DNA from: Tubiluchus corallicola
Lineage: Eukaryota > Priapulida > Priapulimorpha > Priapulimorphida > Tubiluchidae
DNA length: 20,135 bases
Assembly (NCBI GenBank): GCA_030141605.1
Contig: JAQGDQ010001248.1
Coordinates: forward strand, 1-20,135
Reading direction: 5' to 3'
Shown: positions 9,429-18,684 of the stretch, in pieces
Position numbering within the stretch: position 1 is the stretch's first letter
Layout: each line of letters begins with the position of its first letter
Notes under the pieces: generated by a model
Seen by the model: only the letters and a program-made list of their open reading frames with translations
Databases searched by the model: none
What the model was told of the DNA's origin: nothing
Translations under genes and position numbers: made by a program

Positions 9429-9682
9429 ACATTTATTGCACGAAACGTATCGCTCCGCTTTCCTTTGGACTACACCAGGGAGGAAGAGAGGGGGTTCTTG
9501 TTGTCTGGGCAACTCAGGATCTCAATACACCTTGCCCAGGCGTGCGCCCTGGAGACGTTCAAGGATCGGACTGCTCAGCCACAGTCGACGCTGCAGTTCC
9601 ATCAATGTGATCAATGACTCTCTTGGCGCACACTCCATTGTCTTCCAAGACAGAAGGATGCCAACAACAACATTTATTGCAC
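9429..9682 (+). mobile_element. 5'-truncated copy of the 5S-derived SINE, with target-site duplications
   Basis: A 13-bp direct repeat, ACATTTATTGCAC, lies at 9429-9441 and 9670-9682. The body between them (9442-9669) matches the 3' part of the SINE family: CTCCGCTTTCCTTTGGACTA near the start, a CTGGGCAA/TTGCCCAG hairpin, and GATGCCAACAACAA at the 3' end. The 5S head is absent. 5' truncation together with a duplication of this length indicates target-primed reverse transcription. Frames open through this copy are not genes. Confidence 0.88.
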
Positions 9683-10320
9683 AAAAAAAATCCTCGACTT
9701 ATATAAAGCTTAAAAAATTCGTCTTGAAATTTTATACCATTTACGTACTGCCTTTTTGTTATACAGGCTTACGTCGGCAGTAACGCTGTATGAAACATGT
9801 AAATTTAAACTCCTGTGATGACCGTTAGCCGTAGCCATTTTAATGGTAGGTCGTTTGAAACAAGTTTAAATAACGTTGCCTGAAATTTGAAATCATAATC
9901 AGAGCATTAGTAGTACACATGTTACTAACTAAGTAAAATTTTAAATTACTGTATCTTGTCAATAAGATTAAAAAATGCGTTTTTTGATGAGTTAAGGGCG
10001 CACCATGGAGGATGAGCCAGCGATATTTTACCAATTGGTGAAAGAATTTTAAATAATTAATAATTTTCTTTTCTAGTTACATAACCCCTTTCAGCAGCTA
10101 AACGAAATGCTAAGTAATATAGCTTTGCATGGAAAGTTTTTTTGAGACGCATAGTTTATCATTTCCTTTTCTTCCCCCTGGTTTACGTTGTGCGTATATG
10201 ACGTCACGCAATGGCTCGGTCGGAACAATATTACGAAAGGTTTAAATTAAAAACAAGAAATTCTTTTTAGCGCGAGTACGATATTCGCATAAAAATGCTG
10301 TAATGTAATATAATTTTTAA
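9683..10320. other. Non-coding stretch
   Basis: No gene, RNA or repeat is recognised. It is AT-rich, with short unconvincing open frames. Confidence 0.5.
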
Positions 10321-10363
10321 GGGGATTTTTCTGAAACCTACTTCAGGTACCCTTTTTTTGTCC
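10321..10363 (+). repeat. 44-bp dispersed motif, copy 2
   Basis: The core TTTTTCTGAAACCTACTTCA followed by GGTACC is shared with 10627-10669 (same strand) and 431-474 (opposite strand). No flanking similarity is seen beyond the motif. Confidence 0.75.
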
Positions 10364-10626
10364 TTTAAGTCTAAGTGGCACTGTAACAGGGGAAATATAT
10401 ATATAACGTAACACGTGCAACACGCTCGTGGAATATTTCTGCTGTTGCAAATTATGTTCGTTTGTGATGTCATGAATAGTTGGGCTCGCCCGCCATTCAC
10501 ATAAGTTTTTATCTATTATCTAATTATCGAGAATGCTTTTGTGTATTAATTGTGTTAAAATGTATACTTTTTATTGAATTGAAAATGGGGTAGTATATGG
10601 AAAATCATCCTGTCTTCCTTTAAATT

Positions 10627-10669
10627 GGCGATTTTTCTGAAACCTATTTCAGGTACCTCTTTTCTTGCC
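10627..10669 (+). repeat. 44-bp dispersed motif, copy 3
   Basis: It contains GGCGATTTTTCTGAAACC and CAGGTACCTCTTTTCTTG, 306 bp after copy 2 in the same orientation. Short open frames on the minus strand through both copies are not credible genes. Confidence 0.75.
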
Positions 10670-10818
10670 CTTCGAATTCTTTATTGTTTTTTAAACACAA
10701 TGGTCGGTTCGCTATTTTCTCTCCCCTTAACTTGCACTGAAAACTTTTAAGCCATATCTGTCTGAACAGTAGTACGCATGCGTTTGTAGACCGGATGTGA
10801 TTATTACATATTTTGTGT

Positions 10819-11208
10819 AAATAGGTTAGTGGACGACATGGTTTCAATCGCTATGCTGTTTCTGCTTGTTCACCTCTTTCATGGAGGGCGCACAAACAGC
10901 CATATGTAGCTAAGATATCTCTGCCAAGTGTCTCATCTTAGAAGCATAGATCCCGGTCCCGGTACAGCTCTGCACGTTCAGTAGACCCTGTCGTCGAGTT
11001 TTGGATTTATATGAAAAAATATTTTGCATTATCTCTACGCTTTACGTTTTAATATCAGGGGCGGATCCAGGATTTCTGAAAGGAAGGGGGTCCGGATGCT
11101 CTGAACCCCTTCTAGATCCGTTTCTGTAATATTGTTAAAACCAAGGATGATGTAGAAAATTAAATTTTAAATCAAATAAATTCAATGCAACTTGAAATTC
11201 AAATCCTA
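10819..11208 (-). repeat. Inverted copy of the 2709-3108 dispersed repeat
   Basis: The minus strand runs colinear with 2709-3108 from TTGAATTTCAAGTTGCATTG to CACTAACCTATTT. It lacks the extra internal duplication seen at 2603-2690. Similarity stops abruptly at both ends, consistent with an independent element copy rather than a segmental inversion. Confidence 0.75.
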
Positions 11209-11390
11209 CTGTTCGGCACACATCAAGCCAGACTACAACATAGGCCAGGCATTTGTGGCAATACGAGGACCTAGATCACAATCAAAGCCACGCCTCTGTG
11301 ATTAGACAGTAAACCAGGAGGAATGCCTCAGCGAATGCGAACTCATCCACCTTCGATCAGGCAGTTCAATGAGTATGACAAACGAAACTT

Positions 11391-11645
11391 CCGAGAACGA
11401 GTATTGAACCCAGATCCTCATTAATAGCTTCCGCATCGCGTAAAGGAAAAACAGCTGTTTTTTAAAAGAGACTTTTCCAAATTTCTTTTTTATAAAGTTT
11501 AAGTGATAAAACTGCCGAGAACGAGTATTGAACCCAGATGCTCATCCAGCCTTTACTTAGTAGCCTCAGCATCGCGTAAAGGAGAAGACAGGTGTTTTTT
11601 TAAACAGATTTTTCCAAATTTCTTTTTTGTAAAGTTTGTGATAAA
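11391..11645 (-). repeat. 124-bp tandem duplication with a tRNA-like B-box motif
   Basis: Two units start at 11391 and 11515 with CCGAGAACGAGTATTGAACC and share CGCATCGCGTAAAGG (first) or AGCATCGCGTAAAGG (second) and TTTTCCAAATTTCTTTTTT. On the minus strand each contains CTGGGTTCAATACTCG, which resembles a tRNA T-arm/box B (GGTTCRANYCC). It may be a decayed tRNA-derived SINE, but a full cloverleaf is not evident. Confidence 0.6.
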
Positions 11646-12225
11646 ACTATAATAAACCCGATATACTAAAACTATTTTATACTACTAGTGTATGGAAAGT
11701 TTCAGGCGAGGTGATATGACGTAACCATTGTTATGACGTAACTGGTGCTCTTCGTAATTTTTTATAAGCCCATCGTGGCTTTCCGTAAGAGGGCGCTGCT
11801 TAAATTAATTCAAACTTCTGCAGCTTACCTAACGTTCGGTGCAAAAATATCACAAAAATATCTAATTTTTTCAAAAAATTATTGTACTTTTGTCTTAATA
11901 TACAGTACGCTGTCTTTCTTCAGCTCGTGAGTGACGTCATTGGTGGAAGAATTGGTCATGATTTCACTAATTGCACAAATGACACTTTTATCCGAAAATC
12001 CTTCTAAGATTTCCCCCTATCATTCAGATAAGCCTAACTTCTAAGAGAGCTTTGCCTTTCCTTTAACTTCGGATGCAAAGCACACGTCGTGACTGCTTGG
12101 CTGATTCTGATTCTGGTGATTTTTCCTGGTTGTGATGGGTGAGAGAAAAGAAATTGTTTTCCTTACAAGGTCGGTCCTATATTCCGTGATTAACTCAATT
12201 GAAGTGTAAACGCAAAAGTTGCTTC
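11646..12225. other. Non-coding stretch
   Basis: No recognisable gene or repeat. Short open frames lack any family signature. Confidence 0.5.
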
Positions 12226-12542
12226 TTAACCCTTTCAGTCCCAAATTATTCTTTTTAATAAGAAAAAAAATTTGGCTTGGTACTTTTGTTTAGTATGTCC
12301 ATCTTGTTTACACATAATAATTATTTTTTTCTACCTGTGCCCGCATGCTAAATATAGCGTGTTTTTTGTGCTATGTAGATTTTTTAGTTTGCCATTTTAT
12401 CACTGTTTTAGTCTATTGTTATTGGCTTAAATCAAAATAACTATTAACAGATCAAATAACTGTCAGTTTTAAAATTTTATTAATTTTAAAGGCAGGAAAT
12501 ATTCTCGTATCCCATGGGATACAACGGGTATGAAAGGGTTAA
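12226..12542 (+). mobile_element. Complete ~317-bp MITE with TTAA ends (piggyBac-like)
   Basis: The left end is TTAACCCTTTCAGTCCCAAA. The right end, read on the minus strand, is TTAACCCTTTCATACCCGTT. These imperfect inverted ends flanked by TTAA fit the piggyBac superfamily, whose elements target TTAA and start with C-rich inverted repeats. There is no coding capacity. The second copy at 8975-9162 supports it being a real family. A different TTAA-targeting group cannot be excluded. Confidence 0.7.
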
Positions 12543-13416
12543 TATTAACCCAGTTTGTGCCTTCACACCCTGCATGATATTAATTCATAGAAATTCCTCC
12601 AGGTTTGACTTTCGCGTGTTCTTTTTCTTTCTTTACTTTCTTTTTCTTTCTTTTTTTACCTTTTGCGGTTCCTGTCGACAAATATTAAACAAACTAAACC
12701 ATCTGTGACATATGTACATCTTAGAATTTTGACAGTGGTTTTTGTGGACGGAGCTTTTTTAAAAAAACTTTTCAAAAACAGATGTTTTTTTCACAATAAA
12801 TTTATTCACGCCTGCTAATAATACAATAAATCGCCACAATTTGTGTTATGTTCATGTACAAAAAGTTGTTAAATTACAATTGAGTCATTCATCACACTTG
12901 AGTATGTATATTACAAATCTTTTGTGTAGTTATCATTCAGTATAGAAAAAAGATTTTTTACATTGGCAAGAACATCATCTAGTTTAATGTAAAACACAAT
13001 CTGGTACATTAAAATTTACAAGGAAATCTGATTCAAAATCACTCGACAGATGTCACCGCGAGGCAGAACAGATCCGACAGAAAGGTAAGTTAATGTAGTG
13101 AAATGATCTTTGCAGAATAGATGACGAAAGTTCAACCAATCAGAATGGATTACGTCAGAGATTAGCTTATTTATAAATCATGTTTTTTAGTACACGTAAA
13201 ATTTCTCAACTAGCTAAGAGAATTGTAAATAGTTTGGCCAGTGAATACCTGGAAAAGGAAAAGTCAAGGAAGGCACAGTTGTCATACTAGCGCTTCAGGC
13301 CAGAGCCTGGCAGCCAACATTTATTTCATTTCGTTTTTTCTAACCTCTTTTCAGTTCATATCTCTAATTCTTCGCAGTTCTATCTAAGACAAGCCACCAT
13401 GTCTTAGATCATGCCT
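12543..13416. other. Non-coding stretch with a pyrimidine tract and a hairpin
   Basis: A CTTT-rich pyrimidine tract lies at about 12620-12660. A perfect 10-bp stem (ATCTAAGACA at 13382-13391, TGTCTTAGAT at 13400-13409) has an 8-nt loop. An isolated donor-like CAGAAAG/GTAAGTT near 13084 is not supported by an exon. Confidence 0.5.
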
Positions 13417-13577
13417 TACTCTAGCCAATCAGATGTGTCTTATATTACTGCGCCTAAAGGCCAACCAACTTACACGTAGTGCCCGTCTCCACGGTCACAA
13501 GTCAGCAGAGGACGTTACTATGGTGACAGGTCAGCAGTGGCTCGTTGCTACGTGTTACTAAAGATAGATGTTATTAT
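13417..13577 (+). repeat. ~160-bp direct repeat, copy 1
   Basis: It starts at TACTCTAGCCAATCAGATGT and includes CTTACACGTAGTGCCCGTCT, GTCAGCAGAGGACGTTACTA and GGCTCGTTGCTACGTGTTAC. It is very similar (about a dozen differences by eye) to 15094-15254. Confidence 0.88.
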
Positions 13578-14728
13578 GTGATTGTAGATTTTTTTCGGAA
13601 TAGTTAGTGTTATTAGGCAACTAACTGCTATAAGCTAGAACAATGTCCTCCTGGAATGGTTTAATTAGTCACCGGAAGATGACGCTAGGAAGATGACAAT
13701 GTACATAATTTCATACAGTTATTCACAATCATACAGAAGGTAAACAAATTAAAACTACTGTTACTAAAAAAGTTGATTGTTGAAATCACAACATTTGTGT
13801 CGCTTCTAATCCGTCCGGCTATTCGGTGGCGCCATCTTTGATCATAATTTGCAAACTAACCGGAGGAATATGTTAGCTTTCTAGTCCGACCGCATTTTTC
13901 TGCTAACCGTATGTAAATAACAGTATAAACAGAGAATACACAGACATTATCGGACAGCAGTTTACTTCCGTGTAATTCCGACAGCAAATATTGATTTACA
14001 ATGTTAAATAATGTGGATTAGTCAATGTTGTTATAACAACATTCGTAATTATTATTATTACAATACAATTACAATCTTTACGCCAATGGAAACTCATTGA
14101 GCAGAGCGCACAATTGTTTCTTTTGATTTTTCACAATTGACAAAGGAACAAAATATTACAGTTGTTCTCTATTTACACTCAAACACGATAAAATAAATGT
14201 TAACACGATATTTTGTGAACGAAACCTTCGATGCTAAAACACAGTGCTTTGCTGAATTCTTTCCGCCCCAAAGTATACTCTGATTTTTACTCTGATTTAT
14301 TATTTTTATTTATTATTATTATTATTATCACATTCAGTAGAATATAATTACATTAAGTACACCGTGACATCAAAATTATTACATCTACTGCATTAAATTG
14401 TTATGTTTCATACACTATCGTTATCACAAAAGAATAATTGTGCTGCAGTGGGTTAGAGAAGCAAAGGCTTGTATAAGCCCACTGTCATGTGAACCCGATA
14501 AAAAAAGAATGGATGAGTGAACAAGAAAAAGAACTGGGAGAAATGTTAGATCACACAGGAAGGGTAGAAGGATGTGTTGGTGGAAATGGTAGGAAGAAAG
14601 ATAATAGATTGCGCTATGTTGATATCAGCTCTAAAGATTTATCAATGATGCCTTGTTTTGCATAATCTGTACCAGGATTGTGGTATGACTGCTGCAGTAA
14701 GTGTGGGAAATTAGGAAATTAGTATAAC
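13578..14728. other. Non-coding stretch between the direct repeats
   Basis: AT-rich, with an ATT trinucleotide tract at about 14297-14330. No gene is recognised. Confidence 0.5.
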
Positions 14729-15003
14729 CTGGTATGGAGACATTGACTATAACTGTAGGTACAGTGAAGTAACAGAGCAAGCGTTTGAATATTGTAAACA
14801 CTCTGGGTAATCTGCCTGCCCGTTTGCATGTGTATCTTATGAACACACGCCATGTGTAAAGATCTTCTGGTATGGAGACATTGACCATAACTGTAGGTAC
14901 AGTGAAGTAACAGAGCAAGCGTTTGAATATTGTAAACACTCTGCACAGTCTGCCTGCCCATTTGCATCTGTATCTTATGAACACACGCCACGTGTAAAGA
15001 TCA
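14729..15003. repeat. 138-bp tandem duplication (two units)
   Basis: Units 14729-14866 and 14867-15003 share long identical runs (CTGTAGGTACAGTGAAGTAA, CAGAGCAAGCGTTTGAATAT, TATCTTATGAACACACGCCA) with about ten differences. Because 138 is divisible by 3, two minus-strand frames (117 and 90 codons) stay open through both units. There is no protein-family signature and substitutions do not favour codon third positions, so I treat it as non-coding. Confidence 0.88.
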
Positions 15004-15093
15004 GCTTCCTCTGAACGCTCTGCAAGTGTGAGATTCTAATGCTTAAGAGTTAGGAATCACTGACCCTATCACCGGTAGTATGCTGGAAGCTGT

Positions 15094-15254
15094 TACTCTG
15101 GCCAATCAGATGTGTCTAATTTACTGTGCCTAAAGGCCAATCAACTTACACGTAGTGCCCGTCTCCACGGTGACAAGTCAGCAGAGGACGTTACTATGGT
15201 GACAGGTCAGCAGTGGCTCGTTGCTACGTGTTACTAAGGATAGATATTATTAGA
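15094..15254 (+). repeat. ~160-bp direct repeat, copy 2
   Basis: Second copy of 13417-13577, 1677 bp downstream in the same orientation. The intervening DNA has no coding capacity. The pair could be two element insertions or the flanks of a larger element. Confidence 0.88.
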
Positions 15255-15840
15255 TGTGTGACATAAGTCAACTAAGTTCAGCCTCAGAATTGGGTTATGC
15301 AAGGAGCAGTATTACCAGCTGGAAAGCAGTCAGTTTGTAGACTCATGTGCTTTGCTATAGATTCTGCGCTAGGCGTTTCTCTACCTTCTTAGACTTATTG
15401 TGGATGTTCATCAGTGTACACGTTACGTTCGATATACTATACGATCACATATGCTAAACAAGACTTTATGTTTTATACATATTTCATCTTGCTCAGAAGA
15501 CAACCACAAGTCACCTTCGTTATTACTGATACCTACATCATTATTACTACAGTCACATAAGTTTCAATTGTAACGTTCGATATTTTAAGAGAACACTTGT
15601 ATTGTCTATGGTCTTGAAAAAATATTATTGTATTGATCCGAGTTAGAAAACTTCCTTCGTTATTGCTGAGGGACCAGGGTTGGGTTGAGGGTACAGGGTG
15701 CCTAAGACTATCAACAAACGAAATCCCACAAGGCCCCACACTGTAAAAGAGAGCAGCGTATTTGTGTTTCCTCTTTCTACAGAGTCATAAACTTCTCTCT
15801 AAGAACCTACCAAGTGTCAGTTAAACGGCGAACAAAAATT
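15255..15840. other. Non-coding stretch
   Basis: No gene, RNA or repeat is recognised. Confidence 0.5.
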
Positions 15841-15972
15841 CTCCAAAAATGTCCAAAAATCTCCAAAAATGTCCAAAAATCTCCAAAAAATGTCCAAAAA
15901 TCTCCAAAAAATGTCCAAAAACCTCCAAAAATCTCCAAAAAGGTGCAAAAATCTCCAAAAATCTCCAAAAAA
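15841..15972. repeat. 10-11-bp minisatellite, about 13 units
   Basis: Tandem units of TCCAAAAATC or TCCAAAAATG, with one-base length changes and one divergent GGTGCAAAAAT unit. Lys/Ser/Pro-rich open frames across it are repeat artefacts. Confidence 0.95.
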
Positions 15973-16346
15973 GTCATGTTTTGCTCATACGAGGAACAGT
16001 GCGTAGAAAAAACCTCCTAGCAGCATCCCGGGGAAGAAAATATATAGCCTCTTTGAAAAGAGTAGAAACCGGGCTACAAAATAGTGAGGTCTCTTGCACA
16101 AATGTCTCCACCAGGACGACGGATTCCTGGTTTACAAGTTATTTTTTGGAACCTTTTTGGACGCTCGTGTATGTTCAAAGTGTTGAACTGGTCAATTTAA
16201 CATACTCCCCTTAAGAAAACTCACATCAATAAATTTGTTGTCCTGCTTACTAACTAGAATTATCTGGCTTTAATTGGTCATCGGTTCAAGACACCACGGG
16301 CCTATCGAAATTTAGGGCCTAAGTTTGTAGCTTTATTGGCCTCATT
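15973..16346. other. Non-coding stretch left of the SINE
   Basis: No gene or repeat is recognised. Confidence 0.5.
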
Positions 16347-16776
16347 GTTAAACCGCCAAATCACGTTGAAAACACCGGTTCTCGTCTGATCAGCGAAGTT
16401 AAGCAACGTAGAACCAGGTTACTTCTTCGATGGGTGACCGCCTAGGTATACCAGTTGCTGTAGGCTTGAGTGGAGCCCCGAAGGCGGACCAGTGCAGCAT
16501 GCTTACTGACTCCGGCAGCTCCTGCAGGAAACCTGGTGCCAAACATATCACTCCGCTTTCCTTTGGACTACACCAGCGAGGGGTTCCTGTAGTCTGGGCA
16601 ACTCAGGATCTCCATACACCTTGCCCAGGCGTGCGCCCTGTAGACGTTCAAGGATCGGACTGCTCAGCCACAGTCGACGCTGCAGCTCCATCAATGTGAT
16701 CAATAACTGACTCTCTTGGCGCACACTCCATTGTCTTCTGAGACAGAACGATGCCAACCAACCACGTTAAACCGCC
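16347..16776 (+). mobile_element. Near full-length 5S-derived SINE, with target-site duplications
   Basis: An 11-bp direct repeat, GTTAAACCGCC, occurs at 16347-16357 and 16766-16776. Between them lie 408 bp: a 5S-like head (about 16358-16466), an ~80-nt linker largely absent from the 3435-4199 copy, the conserved body with the CTGGGCAA/TTGCCCAG hairpin (16594-16601, 16621-16628), and the tail GATGCCAACCAACCAC. The first ~10 nt of 5S are missing or merge with the duplication. This is the best reference copy of the family in the window. Confidence 0.88.
16358..16466 (+). pseudogene. 5S rRNA-derived SINE head
   Basis: The sequence runs from AAATCACGTTGAAAACACCG through GAAGTTAAGCAACG to GATGGGTGACCGCC and GCTGTAGGCTTG, which follows 5S rRNA order. 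Substitutions and small gaps (for example the TTACTTCTTCGATGGG stretch) show decay. The pol III internal promoter elements are recognisable but imperfect. Confidence 0.85.
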
Positions 16777-17359
16777 CCTGGATAATTTATCCATCCCCGG
16801 GGGTCGTTCGCAGTCGTTTCCTGGCACCCCCCCCTTTACATTTGCAAAAGCATGCAGTTTCGAGAAATGTTTTTAGAGAAAACAGCTTAGCGGATTCTCA
16901 ACTCGAAACGTGTTTCCGGTGTGTCATTATTATTCTTAAACTAATTACAAAGAATTAAACATTAATAACAACCTAAGTAGTTTACAACAGACAATGATTT
17001 AAATGTTTATCTTATCTTAAGATCACATAAATTACAAGTTCAATCTATGACCCACAACATGCTTTATCTATGACCCACAACGCTCAATAACTTAATCTGG
17101 CTTTCATAAAGCCACATGTAAAATATTTATACTTCAGAAAAGTCAATTGTCTTATTATATCTAATGTTTTCACAATGTTAATAATATTATAGTTCTCTAT
17201 GTTATAACTATGCCCTTATATGTACATGCCCCGCCCTCTCCCTCTGTTAGACCGGGCCACAGATAAGTTATTATCCGGGACGAGTATTGATCTGACGTGT
17301 GGTACCTGAAACGAAAATTAATAGCACTCATTAATTATTGATTTTTAATTTTTTCTATC
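16777..17359. other. Non-coding AT-rich stretch
   Basis: Only a short duplication is seen: TCTATGACCCACAAC near 17045 and 17068. No gene is present. Confidence 0.5.
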
Positions 17360-17785
17360 CTATGTACTAGGGGTAAGCATTCTGTACCAGAAAGCGAATT
17401 CGAATCGAACCGAACTTCAGTGTTTCGAATACGAAACGAATTCGAATTGAGATCGAAAGATTTTCGAACAAGTTTTCGAACCTCCAGTAATAATGAGTCT
17501 TACAAAGATCATGCATATCACTAGATTTCGTTCTGCAATAAAACGACTAGTAATTTCTTTAAAATTGTGTGCAGAAATCACAGCTAAATTATGCTAATTG
17601 CATGATGTTTCAATCGTTTTAGTGATAAAGAACATGTGTGATTGAAGTGCTGAATTATTCGAATTTATAGTTATGGATTCGAATCGAGTTCGAACTAAAA
17701 AAACACGTTCGAATGGAATTGGATCGTTCGAATTCGATTCGAACGTTTCAAACTCGAACGTTCGATGCTCACCCCTACTATGTAC
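17360..17785 (+). mobile_element. hAT-type MITE with an 8-bp target-site duplication
   Basis: The 410-bp element (17368-17777) is flanked by CTATGTAC at 17360-17367 and 17778-17785. Its ends are TAGGGGTAAGCATTC and, on the minus strand, TAGGGGTGAGCATCGAAC. An 8-bp duplication plus YAGGGGTG-type ends is the hAT signature. Both ends contain many TTCGAA/GAATCGAA subterminal repeats, which may be transposase-binding sites. There is no transposase, so it is non-autonomous. Confidence 0.88.
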
Positions 17786-17961
17786 AAAGGAACTTTACAT
17801 TTTAGTAGTAAGCTCGTTTGTTATTGAATCAATGATGTTTATACAATTTAAGAAAATTGATTATTTAGCAGACAGATCATTTCTTATTAGGATTATGTTC
17901 TTTAAGAAATTTGAAAAATAATACTACATTTGATAGAAAGACGATTTATTATTCATTATGC

Positions 17962-18177
17962 AATGGCGCGTTTAGACGTAGAGATTTCTCTCGCAACTTG
18001 TTGCGCAACTTCTTTCTGAGACTAAAGTTACACGTGTGAACAGCTTGGCAACTTCTCTCGCAACTTGCTGAGCAACTTCTCGCTGCCAAGCCATTCACAC
18101 GTTGCAACTTTTTTCACTCTTAGCGACAAGTTGCTCAACAAGTTGCGAGAGAAATCTTTACGTCTGAACGCGCCATT
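17962..18177. mobile_element. Foldback MITE with long terminal inverted repeats
   Basis: The left end AATGGCGCGTTTAGACGTAG pairs with the right end, whose minus strand reads AATGGCGCGTTCAGACGTAA. The inverted arms extend about 50 bp (AGATTTCTCTCGCAACTTGT in both). The interior repeats GCAACTT/AAGTTGC motifs several times. No clear target-site duplication is seen, so the superfamily is unassigned. The element is 216 bp. Confidence 0.82.
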
Positions 18178-18430
18178 AGTGTTGTCAATATAATTTACAT
18201 AAATTGCAAAAAAACATTCGGTTGTTAGACATGCTTCTAACTTAACTTCAGTTTGAAATGCTCAGAATTGCTTTAGCCTGATAAATAATGATTTCTTGAA
18301 AGCAAAATTGACGAAAAAATTATTTCTCTAATGGACTCGAACTCAAAACTTCTGTATTTCCGGCAGCTATTTTGCAGATGATAAATGGACAGGTAGCTAT
18401 GAACTTGAAGGTCATTAGGTCATTTCTTAC

Positions 18431-18606
18431 CTTTCATGCATAGTTTCATTAAAGGAGTGAGACTCGTATTCTATGCAATAGGCTGGTATCTGGTTGGATA
18501 ACGCCCACGCTATTTTCACACATTCTTCGATGTACAGTGTTAGACCCGCGCAAGACGGTAGGCTGGGAAAATCGTAAAGTGTGGAGTACAGTTGAGAGCA
18601 CACGTC
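18431..18606 (-). CDS. Internal exon (downstream of the pair) of the same gene, possibly MIEAP-like
   Basis: This is a 176-nt exon with a strong acceptor (TTTTCGTTTTGTTTCAG) and a near-consensus donor (GAAAG/GTAAGAAATG) on the minus strand. It encodes 58 codons plus two bases, beginning DVCSQLYSTLYDFPSLPSCA and ending HSFNETMHER, entering in phase 0 and leaving in phase 2. The segment YIEECVKIAWALSNQIP followed by a short acidic stretch and FNETMHER resembles the MIEAP C-terminal domain, where a helix of the form ECxxxxWxxxxQxPP precedes the conserved strands. I cannot verify this by search. The next exon would lie to the left in phase 2; I found no convincing candidate inside the window, so that intron probably carries the two MITEs at 17360-18177. 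The open frame continues upstream to 18966, but that part is intronic repeat. Confidence 0.72.
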
Positions 18607-18684
18607 CTGAAACAAAACGAAAAACGAAATGAAAGACTTGAGATGAAGTAGGCAGCGTATACTTAACACCAGAGCTAATGTTGT

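Noticed and set aside
9360-9783. Two plus-strand open frames (85 and 115 codons)
   Set aside because: They run through the truncated SINE and its flanks. There is no protein-family signature, and one start lies in unrelated non-coding DNA.
11215-11390. Minus-strand stretch that reads like a protein fragment (for example RRGFDCDLGPRIATNA)
   Set aside because: It is interrupted by stops, has no recognised family, and is too short to distinguish from chance.
13030-13095. Possible plus-strand exon ending at CAGAAAG/GTAAGTT
   Set aside because: Only the donor is good. There is no convincing acceptor, continuing frame or recognisable protein.
13394-13408. Good Kozak context GCCACCATG
   Set aside because: The frame stops after two codons (ATG TCT TAG) and the motif is part of a hairpin.
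15814-16214. Lys/Ser-rich plus-strand open frames
   Set aside because: They are generated by the TCCAAAAAT minisatellite and run into unrelated sequence.
16430-16757. Open frames on both strands at the 16.4-16.8 kb SINE
   Set aside because: They lie within the SINE body. The minus-strand frame looks somewhat protein-like (leucine and arginine rich) but is interrupted in the other copies.
18325-18400. Minus-strand GAGTTCGAGTCC resembling a tRNA box B
   Set aside because: No matching box A at the right spacing and no cloverleaf; probably chance or a very old SINE trace.
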